A stretch of 64,000 nt of DNA from assembly GCF_027570035.1 (NCBI RefSeq), contig NZ_JAKMUU010000004.1, forward strand, positions 186,001 through 250,000. The letters run 5' to 3'. The translations under genes and the position numbers were made by a program. The notes beneath the pieces were generated by a model. It made no database searches. It saw only the letters and a list, made by a program, of their open reading frames with translations, and was not told the DNA's origin. Of this stretch, positions 1 to 8,430 are shown one piece after another (position 1 is the stretch's first letter; the number at the start of each line of letters is the position of its first letter). Source of the DNA: Corynebacterium curieae (GTDB lineage Bacteria > Actinomycetota > Actinomycetes > Mycobacteriales > Mycobacteriaceae).

Positions 1-1
1 C

Positions 2-79
2 ACTTTCCGCTCCGTGGACGAGGCCGGCATCGAGCGCGAGTTTAATGGTCATGACGTCCGCAATTATCACCTAGCCTAA
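2..79 (+). CDS. 3' end of an unidentified coding region (truncated by window start)
   Basis: Reading from base 2 gives 25 sense codons and a TAA stop, with the translated tail ending in NGHDVRNYHLA. A terminator-like hairpin follows within 50 bases, which supports this being a real gene end. The part visible is too short to identify a family. Confidence 0.45.
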   Translation, partial: TFRSVDEAGIEREFNGHDVRNYHLA

Positions 80-90
80 GCAATAGCGGT

Positions 91-130
91 ATCCCTTCCC
101 GCAGGTCACCGATCTGTGCGGAGGGGATTT
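91..130 (+). terminator. Probable rho-independent terminator
   Basis: Imperfect inverted repeat: ATCCCTTCCCGCA at 91-103 pairs with its near-complement at 115-127 and is followed by TTTT. It lies just after the partial upstream gene. Confidence 0.5.
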
Positions 131-178
131 TCGCATGCTTCTTTCAGATAATCGGGTTCCCGCCCGTGATTGCGCTGC

Positions 179-1126
179 CTACAAAGACTCTTCTAGCGCT
201 TTGTCTACAACATCTTGGTTGAGATAGAAGCCGTCGCCTTTTTGCACCAAAGATCCTTCATCCACGCGTGTGTTCCACCAGATTTCGTAGGGCGCGACAC
301 TGCAGAGGAATCCCGCTTTATGCTCCTCGATAAGGAATGAGTGGGTCAGCAGTTCGTCTAGAGAATCTGGCTTATTGCCGGCTACGTCTTCAATTCCTTG
401 TAATGGGGCATCGTGTTGAAGGGCCCAGTACACTAAATCGAGGAAAGTGAACAGTTCTGGAGAAATCTTTCTAACTTTCAACGTTGTCTTTTCAGCGGCC
501 CTGCGAATATGGCTCTCCAGACCTGGTGTTGGCGTTAGCTGGATTGCTCGTTGTAGTTTGTCGACAAGTGGCCCCTGGGCGCTTCTTTTGTGGACATAGT
601 TCTTATCTTCCTGCGTTTCTTCTTCGTCTTCATCCACATAGTCAGGATGCGGACCAAGAAGGTTGAGAAAATCAGCAAAGGAATCAGCGATTTTAACTAT
701 TCCTTCAGGACCTTCAGCTTCATCATCGCAGTAAAGAACACTCAAATGAGGATATTCTTCAAGTCCATAGTTGATTGCGAGGTATTCGTGCATTCCAGAT
801 TCGGAAATCCCAAACAGCAAAACCTCATCTGGAATTTCGTACTCATCGGCTAGAAAGCGGCCATAGTCAACGAGATCATTCGGATCTCCCTCACGGGTTT
901 GCCCATTGCCTAGGATCTGCTCCACAGATAGCTCATAGGAATCATCACCGTCGTACGGGAATGTTAAAAAGGAGTTTTTGAGGGAAAGAATTCCTGCCCC
1001 TGACCTCTTAATTAGTTCTCGGTATTCCTCTGGGAGCTTCTTGCCTAAGGCCTTTTCCAAAGAACGAATACGCAGTGATGTGCACTTCTTTCCTGGAAAC
1101 TCGAAATCAATCGTTCGGTGCGGCAA
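179..1126 (-). CDS. SMI1/KNR4 (SUKH) family protein, orphan immunity-like
   Basis: 315 residues. The N-terminal part carries the SMI1/KNR4 signature: LPEEYRELIKRSGAG near residue 31, then an acidic central segment. Proteins of this superfamily often act as intracellular immunity partners of polymorphic or contact-dependent toxins. The C-terminal ~130 residues (charged, with a WW near residue 280) form a second region I do not recognise. The start is TTG at 1124-1126, supported by AAAGGAG six bases upstream (complement of 1133-1138). No toxin gene is visible beside it, so the immunity role is inferred from the family only. Base composition looks more AT-rich than in the neighbouring genes, which suggests acquisition. 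Confidence 0.75.
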   Translation of the reverse strand: MPHRTIDFEFPGKKCTSLRIRSLEKALGKKLPEEYRELIKRSGAGILSLKNSFLTFPYDGDDSYELSVEQILGNGQTREGDPNDLVDYGRFLADEYEIPDEVLLFGISESGMHEYLAINYGLEEYPHLSVLYCDDEAEGPEGIVKIADSFADFLNLLGPHPDYVDEDEEETQEDKNYVHKRSAQGPLVDKLQRAIQLTPTPGLESHIRRAAEKTTLKVRKISPELFTFLDLVYWALQHDAPLQGIEDVAGNKPDSLDELLTHSFLIEEHKAGFLCSVAPYEIWWNTRVDEGSLVQKGDGFYLNQDVVDKALEESL

Positions 1127-1376
1127 GTCTTACTCCTTTATGCTCATGAATGCTTCTTGGAATAACAGCCCTTTTAGGCAGACATCAATAGTTACTTTAA
1201 ACTAATTATCATGACTAAGAGGACGTTTCAGCGAGGTTAGCTTCTGGGAATATCGCTCTTTACTCTGACCGCACCAGACTTCTATCACGTCTGTACAAGC
1301 GTTATTTTTCAGCAGCAAAAAGCATGTGTCTTTAAAAAACACCCCCTAAAAATTTGCGCCGTCTATCGTGGATTCC

Positions 1377-1847
1377 ATGGAAATTCGCGCAACCCAAGAA
1401 TCTGACCGCACCTATCTCGCCCGACTCAACTTCCTCACCGATATTTTCGGCGACGAGCACGGCGAGCTTTCCCCCGATTTTGCCGATGATTTTGCCTTCT
1501 ACGTGGAAAATTGGGAGCCCAATCAGGGCGGCTTCATCGCATGGGAGGAGTTCGTCCCGGCCGGCGGCGTGTGGCTCAATTGGGGCACGGAGGACAATCA
1601 CGGCTTTGGCTTTGTCGAACCCGCCATTCCGGAACTCGCTATCGCCGTCGAGGCTCGCTATAAGGGCCAAGGCATTGGCACCGTGCTTATCGACGCCGCC
1701 ATTTCCCTCGCCCACACCCTTCGCGCCCCTGGCATCTCTCTAGCCGTCCACCCCGATAATCCTCGCGCCAAAAGCCTGTACGAACACCTTGGTTTCGAGC
1801 ACGTAGGCAGCCACGCGGGTCACTTTGTGATGGTCAAGCGCTTTTAA
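1377..1847 (+). CDS. GNAT family N-acetyltransferase
   Basis: About 156 residues with the acetyl-CoA binding motif A (YKGQGIGTVLIDAA) and the C-terminal NPRAKSLYEHLGFE motif of GNAT enzymes, which transfer an acetyl group from acetyl-CoA to an amine. The substrate cannot be told. There is no ribosome binding site. A GTG at 1368 would add three residues, but the ATG at 1377 sits seven bases after a TATCGT hexamer (1364-1369), the geometry of a leaderless transcript, so 1377 is preferred. The 3' end overlaps the convergent gene by four bases. Confidence 0.8.
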   Translation: MEIRATQESDRTYLARLNFLTDIFGDEHGELSPDFADDFAFYVENWEPNQGGFIAWEEFVPAGGVWLNWGTEDNHGFGFVEPAIPELAIAVEARYKGQGIGTVLIDAAISLAHTLRAPGISLAVHPDNPRAKSLYEHLGFEHVGSHAGHFVMVKRF

Positions 1848-2092
1848 AGCGAACGCAGGCGGGCGTGAGTAACATAAATGGGCTCGTTGTCCACGGCCGT
1901 CTTAAACTCTTCGGTCAGTCCCGCCATAACCGCCTCGCGCGCCTCTTCGCGGGTGCCGTGAAAGCTCATTACCTCACCATCCACTGCGGCCTCGCCGCGC
2001 TTGCGCACCACCACAAATTCCGCACTCTCTGGCGCTTCGACTTCCTTATCGGCGGAGGTGAATGGATCGCTGTAGCGAGCGGTGGCGGTCAT
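1844..2092 (-). CDS. Hypothetical small protein
   Basis: 82 residues, soluble and highly charged, with no signal peptide or membrane segment; family not recognised. AGGAG (complement of 2099-2103) precedes the ATG at the right distance, so it is very likely expressed. It converges on the GNAT gene with a four-base overlap (1844-1847), leaving no room for a terminator between them. An inverted repeat at 2119-2143 lies in its promoter region. Confidence 0.6.
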   Translation of the reverse strand: MTATARYSDPFTSADKEVEAPESAEFVVVRKRGEAAVDGEVMSFHGTREEAREAVMAGLTEEFKTAVDNEPIYVTHARLRSL

Positions 2093-2118
2093 GGTCAGTC
2101 TCCTGGTGGTATCGCGGG

Positions 2119-2143
2119 ACAGTAATGATTCCCCATTTACTGT
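2119..2143 (-). promoter_or_regulatory. Inverted repeat upstream of the small gene (possible operator)
   Basis: ACAGTAA at 2119-2125 and TTACTGT at 2137-2143 are perfect 7-base arms around 11 bases. The position, 27 bases before the start codon of the 82-residue gene, suits a repressor site overlapping its promoter. No regulator can be assigned. Confidence 0.35.
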
Positions 2144-2200
2144 ACTGAAAGTTTCTCCTCGTGACCTTGTACCATCTGGCCAGCCTTCCGCGGATCAGGA

Positions 2201-2260
2201 CTTTTGTCCATCTAAACCAGCAAAACCGTCGACGAAAAGCAGGCTTTAGATGGACAAGAG
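2201..2260. repeat. 60-bp palindromic intergenic repeat, copy A
   Basis: An imperfect palindrome: the outer arm 2201-2218 is the near-complement of 2242-2260, with a core around GTCGACGA. A second copy at 4966-5025 has the same length and roughly 80% identity by eye. Both copies lie just downstream of a tRNA-Ala gene and its terminator. Six-frame reading gives a spurious FVHLN/RWT peptide from either copy, which falsely extends neighbouring ORFs. Confidence 0.8.
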
Positions 2261-2293
2261 TCGCGAAATCGATGTCTACCCACCCATTGCATC

Positions 2294-2330
2294 GAAAAAG
2301 GTCCGGCTCCTCCGGAGAGGAAGCCGGACT
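2294..2330 (-). terminator. Rho-independent terminator of the first tRNA-Ala gene
   Basis: Stem GTCCGGCT (2301-2308) / AGCCGGAC (2322-2329); on the minus strand it is followed by a T run (complement of 2294-2299). It starts nine bases past the tRNA 3' end. The same hairpin arms recur after the second tRNA-Ala copy. Confidence 0.85.
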
Positions 2331-2338
2331 TCATGCTG

Positions 2339-2411
2339 TGGAGCATAGGAGAATCGAACTCCTGACCTTCTGCTTGCAAAGCAGATGCTCTACCAATTGA
2401 GCTAATGCCCC
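2339..2411 (-). tRNA. tRNA-Ala (UGC), copy 1
   Basis: 73 bases fold into a complete cloverleaf: acceptor GGGGCAT pairing with ATGCTCC, discriminator A, anticodon loop TTTGCAA giving anticodon TGC, and T-loop GTTCGATTC. CCA is not encoded. The sequence is identical to the copy at 5138-5210, and the flanking terminator and palindromic repeat are also duplicated. Confidence 0.97.
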
Positions 2412-2578
2412 AGTGCCTAAGTACTTTACTACTGCAGCCGAAGTAACTACAAACCGCACCACATCCTAACCACTCAAATCACTTTAGCCTCTTTAGGCAT
2501 GTCCTATCACTTTCGTAACACGCAAGCGATAGTGTCATGGACACGTCTTGTCCACTTTCCCTTATCTTTAGGAAGAAT

Positions 2579-3442
2579 ATGCGCCGCATCCTCACCTCCG
2601 CTCTCACCGTGCTCGTCGCCACTGCCGTGCCAGCCGCCGCCAATGCCCAATTACCCCAAGTCCCACAGCTGCCAGCATCCTCCAGCTCGGATATTCAAGG
2701 CGAAATCAACCACCGCATCGCAGACGCGCGCGCACAAGTTGAAGACTTTTCCTCCAAGGCCTTCCCCCAAAGGGCCCCTAAACAGAAAGTGCCTGCCCCA
2801 GCTCCGGAGAAAAAGCCAGAACCGCGCAACGATGGAGGCGTCGACTGTGCCAACTGTGTAGCTATCACCTACGATGACGGCCCCGGCTCCGAGACCAACC
2901 GCCTGCTGGACAAGTTCAAGGCCAAGAACGCGCACGCAAGCTTCATGGTGCTCGCCCCCAATGCTGATCAGCACCCCGAGCTGCTTAAGCGCATGAAGGC
3001 CGAGGGCCATACCATCGGCAACCACACCAAGAGCCACCGCCAGCTCAATACCCTGTCCTATGAGCAGGTATCCCAAGAAATCGATGCCGGAAATGCCGCC
3101 ATCAGCAAGGCCACCGGCCAGGGCACGCGCTGGGTACGCCCGCCCTACGGCGCCACCAATGCCACCGTGGATCAGGCAACCCGCGATAAGGGCGTCTCCC
3201 AGGCGCTCTGGGACGTCGACACCGTGGATTGGAAGGATCGCAACTCTGACCACGTCTGCTCCGCCGCCGTGCAGGGCGCCCACGCTGGTTCCATCGTCTT
3301 GATGCACGATATCCACCCCACCACCGTTGATGCCGCCGATTGCGTTATCGACGGCCTACGCGCCAAGGGCCTCGAACCCGTGAGCTTGGATCGCCTCCTG
3401 CGCACCCCTGTGCCAGGTAAGCGCTACTATGCTCGTGGCTAA
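2579..3442 (+). CDS. Secreted polysaccharide deacetylase (NodB homology)
   Basis: Removes acetyl groups from an exported polysaccharide or peptidoglycan, judged by family. A signal peptide (MRRILTSALTVLVATAVPAA) ends near ANAQ. A proline-rich linker of about 70 residues precedes the NodB domain. All five NodB motifs are present: TYDDGP with the catalytic Asp and a metal Asp, NHTKSH with both metal His, RPPYGA, WDVDTVDW and the late His in LMHDIH. The start at 2579 is chosen because AGGAAG lies just upstream; the longer ORF from 2537 would bury the signal peptide. The stop overlaps the start of the glycosylase gene (TAATG). Active-site motifs are intact, so it should be a working metal-dependent enzyme. 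Confidence 0.88.
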   Translation: MRRILTSALTVLVATAVPAAANAQLPQVPQLPASSSSDIQGEINHRIADARAQVEDFSSKAFPQRAPKQKVPAPAPEKKPEPRNDGGVDCANCVAITYDDGPGSETNRLLDKFKAKNAHASFMVLAPNADQHPELLKRMKAEGHTIGNHTKSHRQLNTLSYEQVSQEIDAGNAAISKATGQGTRWVRPPYGATNATVDQATRDKGVSQALWDVDTVDWKDRNSDHVCSAAVQGAHAGSIVLMHDIHPTTVDAADCVIDGLRAKGLEPVSLDRLLRTPVPGKRYYARG

Positions 3443-3990
3443 TGATTGATTTTGCCCTGACTGCCGACGCCGTCGCTCCCCAACTCCTCGGCTGCACCCT
3501 CACCCATGCCGGGGTTAGCATCCGACTTACCGAGGTAGAGGCCTACCTCGGTGCCGAGGATTCCGCGGCACACACATTTAACGGCAAAACCCCGCGCAAC
3601 GCGGCCATGTTCGGCCCGCCGGGTAGGTTCTATGTTTATATTTCTTACGGCATCCACCGCAACGTCAATATCGTCTGCGCCCCTGAAGGCACTGGTCAGG
3701 GCTGCCTGCTGCGGGGCGGCGAGATTATCGAAGGCGCTGATATCGCTTTCGGCCGTCGCCGCACCAGCGATTTCCATAACCTCGCCCGCGGACCGGGAAA
3801 CCTCGGCAAAGCCCTCGGTTTCGCGCTGGAAGACAACCACCAACCGATACAACTTGCCGAGCGGTCTTCCGAACCAGAATGGGTACGCGGCCCACGCATT
3901 GGAATCTCAAAAAACCAAGAAGCGGCCCTACGGTTTTGGATACCCTTCGATAAAACCGTTTCGGGCCGCCGCGGCTATCCTAAAAAATAG
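3442..3990 (+). CDS. DNA-3-methyladenine (alkyladenine) glycosylase, AAG/Mpg family
   Basis: 182 residues of the AAG fold, which excises alkylated and deaminated purines as the first step of base excision repair. Family marks are EVEAYLGAEDSAAHT near residues 32-45, with the catalytic Glu, then GRFYVYISYGIHRNVNI near 60-77, and the RGPGNLGKALG loop. The ATG shares its A with the TAA stop of the deacetylase gene (TAATG), so translation is probably coupled, although the two functions are unrelated. Length is typical of the bacterial enzyme. Confidence 0.92.
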   Translation: MIDFALTADAVAPQLLGCTLTHAGVSIRLTEVEAYLGAEDSAAHTFNGKTPRNAAMFGPPGRFYVYISYGIHRNVNIVCAPEGTGQGCLLRGGEIIEGADIAFGRRRTSDFHNLARGPGNLGKALGFALEDNHQPIQLAERSSEPEWVRGPRIGISKNQEAALRFWIPFDKTVSGRRGYPKK

Positions 3991-4008
3991 ACCGACAGTG
4001 TTCGCTGC

Positions 4009-4494
4009 CTAATAGCGCCCACCGTAGCGCTCATCATTCTCGATGGCCTTAATGATCCGCTGATTAATCTGCAACATCTGGCGAATCTGCGTGCGGGTTA
4101 ACTTGTCCATTACGGACTTCCGCGCCTGCTTAGCGTGCCCAGGTGCCGTCTCTACCACCTTGTCCCAACCGCTATCCGTCAACTGCGCCATAGTGGTACG
4201 GCCATCGGTCGGACACGGCCGGCGCACAACCCATCCCTGTTTTTCCAAGCGTGTAACGACCTGGCTCAAGCGCGATAATGACCCATTGGCAGTAATCGCT
4301 AGGTCACGCATACGCATTTCACGATTTTCCGCCTCAGATAGCCGGGAGAGCACCGTGTACTCAAAAAAGCTCAGACCTGCATCATCGCGCAGCTGAGCAT
4401 CCAAAATATTGGTCAAGCGAATATTTACGCTCATTAGGGACATAAATGATGCCAGTTCTTCATCATTCAGCCAGTAATCATCGCGCTCGGTCAT
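4009..4494 (-). CDS. MarR family transcriptional regulator
   Basis: 161 residues with a winged helix-turn-helix: LSFFEYTVLSRLSEAENREMRM, then the recognition region NGSLSRLSQVVTRLEKQGWV and the wing RRPCPTDGRTTMAQLT. The last ~45 residues form the dimer helices. A TAGAAT hexamer (complement of 4502-4507) sits exactly seven bases before the ATG and there is no Shine-Dalgarno sequence, so the mRNA is probably leaderless. It converges on the glycosylase gene 19 bases away. Ligand and targets are unknown. Confidence 0.9.
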   Translation of the reverse strand: MTERDDYWLNDEELASFMSLMSVNIRLTNILDAQLRDDAGLSFFEYTVLSRLSEAENREMRMRDLAITANGSLSRLSQVVTRLEKQGWVVRRPCPTDGRTTMAQLTDSGWDKVVETAPGHAKQARKSVMDKLTRTQIRQMLQINQRIIKAIENDERYGGRY

Positions 4495-4546
4495 GATATT
4501 TATTCTAACAACATGGCTTTAATTCTTAAGTGACTCGCCACTGCCC

Positions 4547-4921
4547 TTATCCCAAAGATGTCGGATCAATAGGCCTCTGCGCTCTCGGCAGCTTTTCCAC
4601 CACCAAACGGTAGGAATCCGTCACCAACTCTTCTATCAGCTGTTGGTGCAACTCTGGGTGTGGATAGACAGAAACCCAGCGCTTCTTATTCATGTGATAC
4701 CCCGGCGCAATGAACGGGTATTGCTGCCGTAGAGCCTGACCATCTTCCGGATCGGTCTTAACAATCATTTGTTCCTGGCCCGTCACCGCGGTTAATAACA
4801 AGAAAATCTTGCCGCGTACCTTGAATACTTCCCAGTCGGGCCCGAAAGGATGTTGCGCCTGCGAACCGAGCATCTCTCCGGCGCGTTGGCGGGCAACTGC
4901 GTAGATGCCACTGCCGCCCAT
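4547..4921 (-). CDS. MmcQ/YjbR family protein
   Basis: 124 residues of the YjbR fold (CyaY-like, often called DNA-binding without a defined role). Family marks are HPFGPDWEVFKVRGKIFLLL, a KTDPEDG segment and PGYHMNKKRWVSV. The start is the ATG at 4919-4921, because AAGGGAG precedes it. The longer ORF reaching 5065 is an artefact that reads through the palindromic repeat. No operon partner. Confidence 0.85.
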   Translation of the reverse strand: MGGSGIYAVARQRAGEMLGSQAQHPFGPDWEVFKVRGKIFLLLTAVTGQEQMIVKTDPEDGQALRQQYPFIAPGYHMNKKRWVSVYPHPELHQQLIEELVTDSYRLVVEKLPRAQRPIDPTSLG

Positions 4922-4965
4922 CGTCGGCTCCCTTCCTCGATACCGAGCTGGCGTAGTTTTCACTA

Positions 4966-5025
4966 CTTTCGTCCATATAAACCGGCACAACCATCGACGA
5001 AAACCGAGGTTTAGATGGACGAAAG
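4966..5025. repeat. 60-bp palindromic intergenic repeat, copy B
   Basis: Same length and layout as copy A (2201-2260), with about 11 substitutions by eye. The arms ACTTTCGTCCATATAAACC (4965-4983) and its complement (5008-5026) differ by one base. Several differences from copy A are compensated in the opposite arm, for example CGTCC/GGACG here against TGTCC/GGACA there, which suggests selection for the palindrome. Confidence 0.8.
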
Positions 5026-5092
5026 TTGTGATCCCAGCCAATTCCCCACTATTGTCGCACTTCACAGAGCGCTTGGGTGCGAGCGTGGAAAT

Positions 5093-5129
5093 GAAAAATG
5101 TCCGGCCCCCTTAAAAGAGAAGCCGGACT
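5093..5129 (-). terminator. Rho-independent terminator of the tRNA-Ile/tRNA-Ala unit
   Basis: Stem GTCCGGC (5100-5106) / GCCGGAC (5122-5128), with a minus-strand T run opposite 5094-5098. It begins nine bases after the second tRNA-Ala. Confidence 0.85.
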
Positions 5130-5137
5130 TCATGCTG

Positions 5138-5210
5138 TGGAGCATAGGAGAATCGAACTCCTGACCTTCTGCTTGCAAAGCAGATGCTCTACCAATTGAG
5201 CTAATGCCCC
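5138..5210 (-). tRNA. tRNA-Ala (UGC), copy 2
   Basis: Identical over all 73 bases to the copy at 2339-2411: complete cloverleaf, anticodon TGC. It lies 12 bases after tRNA-Ile on the same strand, the common Ile-Ala tandem downstream of gyrA in actinobacteria. Confidence 0.97.
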
Positions 5211-5222
5211 ATTGTTCCGTGG

Positions 5223-5296
5223 TGGGCCTAGCTGGAATCGAACCAGCGACCTCATCGTTATCAGCGATGCGCTCTAACCGACTGAGCTATAGGCCC
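5223..5296 (-). tRNA. tRNA-Ile (GAU)
   Basis: 74 bases: acceptor GGGCCTA / TAGGCCC with discriminator A, D-arm AGCTCAGTCGGTTAGAGC, anticodon loop CTGATAA (anticodon GAT), T-loop GTTCGATTC. It is first in a two-tRNA unit with the following tRNA-Ala. Confidence 0.97.
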
Positions 5297-5400
5297 TTGT
5301 GCGGAACGAGAATTAACTCTACATACGATCCCTGCACTAACACAAATCGCCTGTTCAAACGGAAATTCAGGCTTCGAAATAGAAGAGGAAGATTAGCACG

Positions 5401-5438
5401 AGGAAAAGAAAATACCGGCACCCGAAGGTGCCGGCATC
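5401..5438 (-). terminator. Rho-independent terminator of gyrA-DUF3566
   Basis: Perfect 9-base stem ACCGGCACC (5414-5422) / GGTGCCGGC (5427-5435) with a four-base loop, followed on the minus strand by ATTTTCTTTT. It separates the gyrase operon from the tRNA unit, which therefore needs its own promoter in 5297-5400. Confidence 0.92.
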
Positions 5439-5457
5439 TTCCAGAATGAGAGAGGTG

Positions 5458-5796
5458 CTAGCGGTTATCTAGGTCGACTCGTAGGCCGCCAAAGACATCC
5501 ACAATGGCGTTATAGATGACCGCCATCAGTGGTGCCAGCAACGTAAGGAGAACGGCGAAAATAACGCCGATGAGTGCAGAGGCGGAAATGACGACACCGA
5601 AGGTGACCTCGAATCCGCCGCCCACGCCGCCGACGAGGCTATTGAGCGATTCCCAAATGCCCACCTGGTTCAGGCCGATGTAGAGCAGGCATACGGCCAG
5701 CATCCAGGCGATGAGTCCGACGAGTGACAAAGCCAGACCAACACGGAAGGCCGAGGTAGGCGAGATTCGCGTAATCGTTACGTCTCGTCGTGCCAT
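5458..5796 (-). CDS. DUF3566 family membrane protein downstream of gyrA
   Basis: 112 residues with two transmembrane segments, roughly residues 18-42 and 65-95, separated by a glycine-rich loop. The length and the position right after gyrA match the conserved actinobacterial DUF3566 protein (the Rv0007 position in Mycobacterium). It starts three bases after the gyrA stop, so it is co-transcribed and ends at the strong hairpin at 5401-5438. The molecular role is not established. Confidence 0.88.
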   Translation of the reverse strand: MARRDVTITRISPTSAFRVGLALSLVGLIAWMLAVCLLYIGLNQVGIWESLNSLVGGVGGGFEVTFGVVISASALIGVIFAVLLTLLAPLMAVIYNAIVDVFGGLRVDLDNR

Positions 5797-5799
5797 TAA

Positions 5800-8352
5800 T
5801 TACTCCTCATCCTTGGAAGCATCGCCAGTCTTGTGCTCCTGCTGGACCTCATCCACGGTCTTTTCACCCTTGGCCACAGCCTGAGCGTCTTCCTCACCAT
5901 CTTCTTCCACGTTCCGGTCGATGGCAAGCAGCTCGACGTCGTCAGCCAAGTTCACCAAGCCCACGCCCATGGTTGCACGGGAGGATGGACGAATCTGCTC
6001 GACCTCGGTGCGGATGACGCCACCGGCGGAGGTGATAGCGAAGATCTCGTCATCCTCGTCCACAGAAATAGCGCCAATGAGCTTGCCACGCTTCGGGGTG
6101 TACTTAAAGGTCATAACGCCCAAGCCGCCGCGACCCTGCGGGGTGTATTCCTCGATGGCAGTGCGCTTGCCGTAGCCGCCAGAGGTGGCTACCAAGAGGA
6201 ACTCGCCATCGTGGACCACGGACATGGACAGCAGCTGGTCATCACCGCGGAAGCGCATGCCCTTCACACCGGCGGTGGCGCGGCCCATGGGGCGCAGCTG
6301 GTCGTCGTCGGCAGTAAAGCGGATAGCCTGGCCCTGCTCGGAGGTAAGCAAGATGTCATCGCCCTCGGAGACGAGCTGTGCACCAATGAGCGCATCGCCC
6401 TCGTTGAGGTTGATGGCGATAAGGCCAGCGGAACGCGCGGACTCGTAATCGGTCAGGCGGGACTTCTTCACACGGCCCTGCTGGGTGGCGAGAACCAGGT
6501 AAGGAGCATCCTCATAAGACTGGATCTGGATGACCTGAGCGATCTTTTCTTCTGGTTGGAATTCCAGCAGGTTAGCCACATGCTGGCCGCGAGCAGCGCG
6601 ACCGCCCTCTGGCAACTCGTAAGCCTTGAGGCGGTAGACGCGGCCGAAGTTGGTAAAGAACAAAATCCAGTCATGCGTGGAACAGACGAAGAAGTTCTTC
6701 ACAATATCGTCCTGCTTCAGCTCGGCGCCACGCACGCCCTTGCCACCGCGCTTTTGCGCCTTATAGGAGTCCACCTTGGTGCGCTTGGCGTAACCAGTAG
6801 AGGTAATGGTGACCACGACGTTCTCGCGGGCAATGAGATCCTCATCGGTGACATCGCCGGTTGCCGGGATGATTTCGGTGCGGCGTTCATCGCCATACTT
6901 ATCGACGATCTCTGCCAGCTCATCGTGCACAATCTGGCGCTGGCGCTCCTCGCGAGCGAGGATATCCTTCAGGTCGGCGATTTCGCGCTCGATCTCGGCC
7001 AACTCGTCGATGATCTTCTGGCGCTCCAGTGCAGCCAGCTTGCGCAGCTGCATGGCGAGGATGGCATCGGCCTGGATATCGTCGACGTCGAGAAGCTCCT
7101 TCAGGCCTTCGCGTGCCTCGTCCACGGTGGGCGAACGGCGGATGAGGGCGATAACCTCATCCAGCATGTCCAGGGCCTTTACCAAACCGCGCAAGATGTG
7201 GGCGCGCTTTTCGGCCTCATTCAGGCGGTACTGGGTACGGCGAACAATGACCTCAATCTGGTGCTCCACGTAGTAGCGCAGCATTTGATCCAAGCGGAGG
7301 GTGCGCGGCACGCCGTCAACAATGGAGAGCATATTCGCGCCAAAGGACGTCTGCAGCTGGGAGTGCTTGTAGAGGTTATTGAGCACCACGCGGGCCACGG
7401 CATCGCGCTTCAAGGTGACTACGATGCGCATGCCAACGCGGTCGGAGGACTCATCCTCAATCTTGGAGATGCCCGCAATCTTGCCGTTGGCCACGGACTC
7501 CGCGATATTGGAGATGAGGTTATCCGGGTTGACCTGGAATGGCAGCTCGGTGATCACGATGGTCTGGCGAGATCCAGACTCCTCGATGGAGGTCACACCG
7601 CGCATGCGGATAGAACCACGGCCGGTGGTGTAGGCATCCTTGATGCCCTGATCGCCCACGATAAGACCGGCGGTGGGGAAATCCGGGCCCTTGACGCGTT
7701 CCATGCAGGCTTCCAGCGCAGTGTCTTCGTCTGCATCCGGGTTATCCAGGATCCAGTAGATGGCCTCGGCCAGCTCGTTGAGGTTATGCGGCGGGATATT
7801 GGTGGCCATGCCCACGGCAATACCGCCAGAACCGTTCATGAGCAGGTTCGGAACACGGGACGGCAAAACGTCTGGCTCGCTGGTCTTGCCATCGTAATTG
7901 GGCGAGAAATCTACGGTGTTTTCGCGGATATCGCGCACCATCTCCATGGCCAACGGGGTGAGCTTACACTCCGTATAACGCATTGCTGCCGGGCCATCAT
8001 TGCCGCGGGAACCGAAGTTACCTTGGCCATCCACCAGTGGGTAGCGCATGTTCCAGGACTGGGCCAAACGCACCAAGGTGTCATAAATCGCGGAGTCACC
8101 GTGCGGGTGGAATTGACCCATGGTGTCCGAGACCGGGCGGGCGGACTTCACATAGCCGCGCTCCGGGCGATAACCGGAATCGAACATCGCGTAGAGGATG
8201 CGACGGTGCACCGGCTTCAGACCATCGCGCACCTCCGGCAGGGCGCGGCCAACGATGACGGACATGGCATAGTCGATATAACTCGACTCCATCTCCTCAT
8301 TAATGTCAATGGGAAATATGCGATCAAAAAGATCGTCGTTATTGTCACTCAT
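5800..8352 (-). CDS. gyrA: DNA gyrase subunit A
   Basis: 850 residues. The breakage-reunion subunit of gyrase cuts and rejoins DNA to add negative supercoils. The catalytic tyrosine is Y126 (AAMRYTE), and the GyrA box RGGKGVRG marks the C-terminal beta-pinwheel that wraps DNA. Residues S87 and D91 in [10 protein letters not shown] are the quinolone-contact positions and are both unsubstituted. The last ~35 residues form an acidic tail. It is followed after three bases by the DUF3566 gene. Unlike in Mycobacterium, gyrB is not adjacent: about 3 kb of plus-strand genes lie between the two gyrase genes. A very long antisense ORF across this gene is a composition artefact. Confidence 0.98.
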   Translation of the reverse strand: MSDNNDDLFDRIFPIDINEEMESSYIDYAMSVIVGRALPEVRDGLKPVHRRILYAMFDSGYRPERGYVKSARPVSDTMGQFHPHGDSAIYDTLVRLAQSWNMRYPLVDGQGNFGSRGNDGPAAMRYTECKLTPLAMEMVRDIRENTVDFSPNYDGKTSEPDVLPSRVPNLLMNGSGGIAVGMATNIPPHNLNELAEAIYWILDNPDADEDTALEACMERVKGPDFPTAGLIVGDQGIKDAYTTGRGSIRMRGVTSIEESGSRQTIVITELPFQVNPDNLISNIAESVANGKIAGISKIEDESSDRVGMRIVVTLKRDAVARVVLNNLYKHSQLQTSFGANMLSIVDGVPRTLRLDQMLRYYVEHQIEVIVRRTQYRLNEAEKRAHILRGLVKALDMLDEVIALIRRSPTVDEAREGLKELLDVDDIQADAILAMQLRKLAALERQKIIDELAEIEREIADLKDILAREERQRQIVHDELAEIVDKYGDERRTEIIPATGDVTDEDLIARENVVVTITSTGYAKRTKVDSYKAQKRGGKGVRGAELKQDDIVKNFFVCSTHDWILFFTNFGRVYRLKAYELPEGGRAARGQHVANLLEFQPEEKIAQVIQIQSYEDAPYLVLATQQGRVKKSRLTDYESARSAGLIAINLNEGDALIGAQLVSEGDDILLTSEQGQAIRFTADDDQLRPMGRATAGVKGMRFRGDDQLLSMSVVHDGEFLLVATSGGYGKRTAIEEYTPQGRGGLGVMTFKYTPKRGKLIGAISVDEDDEIFAITSAGGVIRTEVEQIRPSSRATMGVGLVNLADDVELLAIDRNVEEDGEEDAQAVAKGEKTVDEVQQEHKTGDASKDEE

Positions 8353-8402
8353 ATCGCTAAATTCTACCCTCTAGCGCCTTTCAGGGCCCGAATTGCCGCA
8401 CT

Positions 8403-8424
8403 GGTGGTACCACCGTGGTATCAC
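8403..8424 (+). promoter_or_regulatory. Operator-like palindromes and -10 of the RHH antitoxin gene
   Basis: A perfect 12-base palindrome GGTGGTACCACC (8403-8414) is followed directly by the related GTGGTATCAC (8415-8424). TATCAC (8419-8424) lies six bases before the ATG at 8431, the distance of a -10 for a leaderless mRNA. Repeated GTGGTA half-sites over the promoter suit autorepression by the RHH protein encoded next. Confidence 0.55.
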
Positions 8425-8430
8425 TGAGGT

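Noticed and set aside
2161..2400. Small plus-strand ORF over the palindromic repeat and tRNA-Ala
   Set aside because: It translates the repeat, a terminator and the antisense of a tRNA; the same false peptide appears at copy B.
2651..3316. 221-codon frame antisense to the deacetylase
   Set aside because: Shadow of a gene with complete NodB motifs.
4922..5065. 48-residue N-terminal extension of the YjbR protein
   Set aside because: It is encoded by the palindromic repeat; the proper ATG at 4921 has a binding site.
5833..8427. An 864-codon open frame antisense to gyrA
   Set aside because: It mirrors gyrA exactly, has no ribosome binding site or recognisable motif, and such frames arise from GC-biased third positions.
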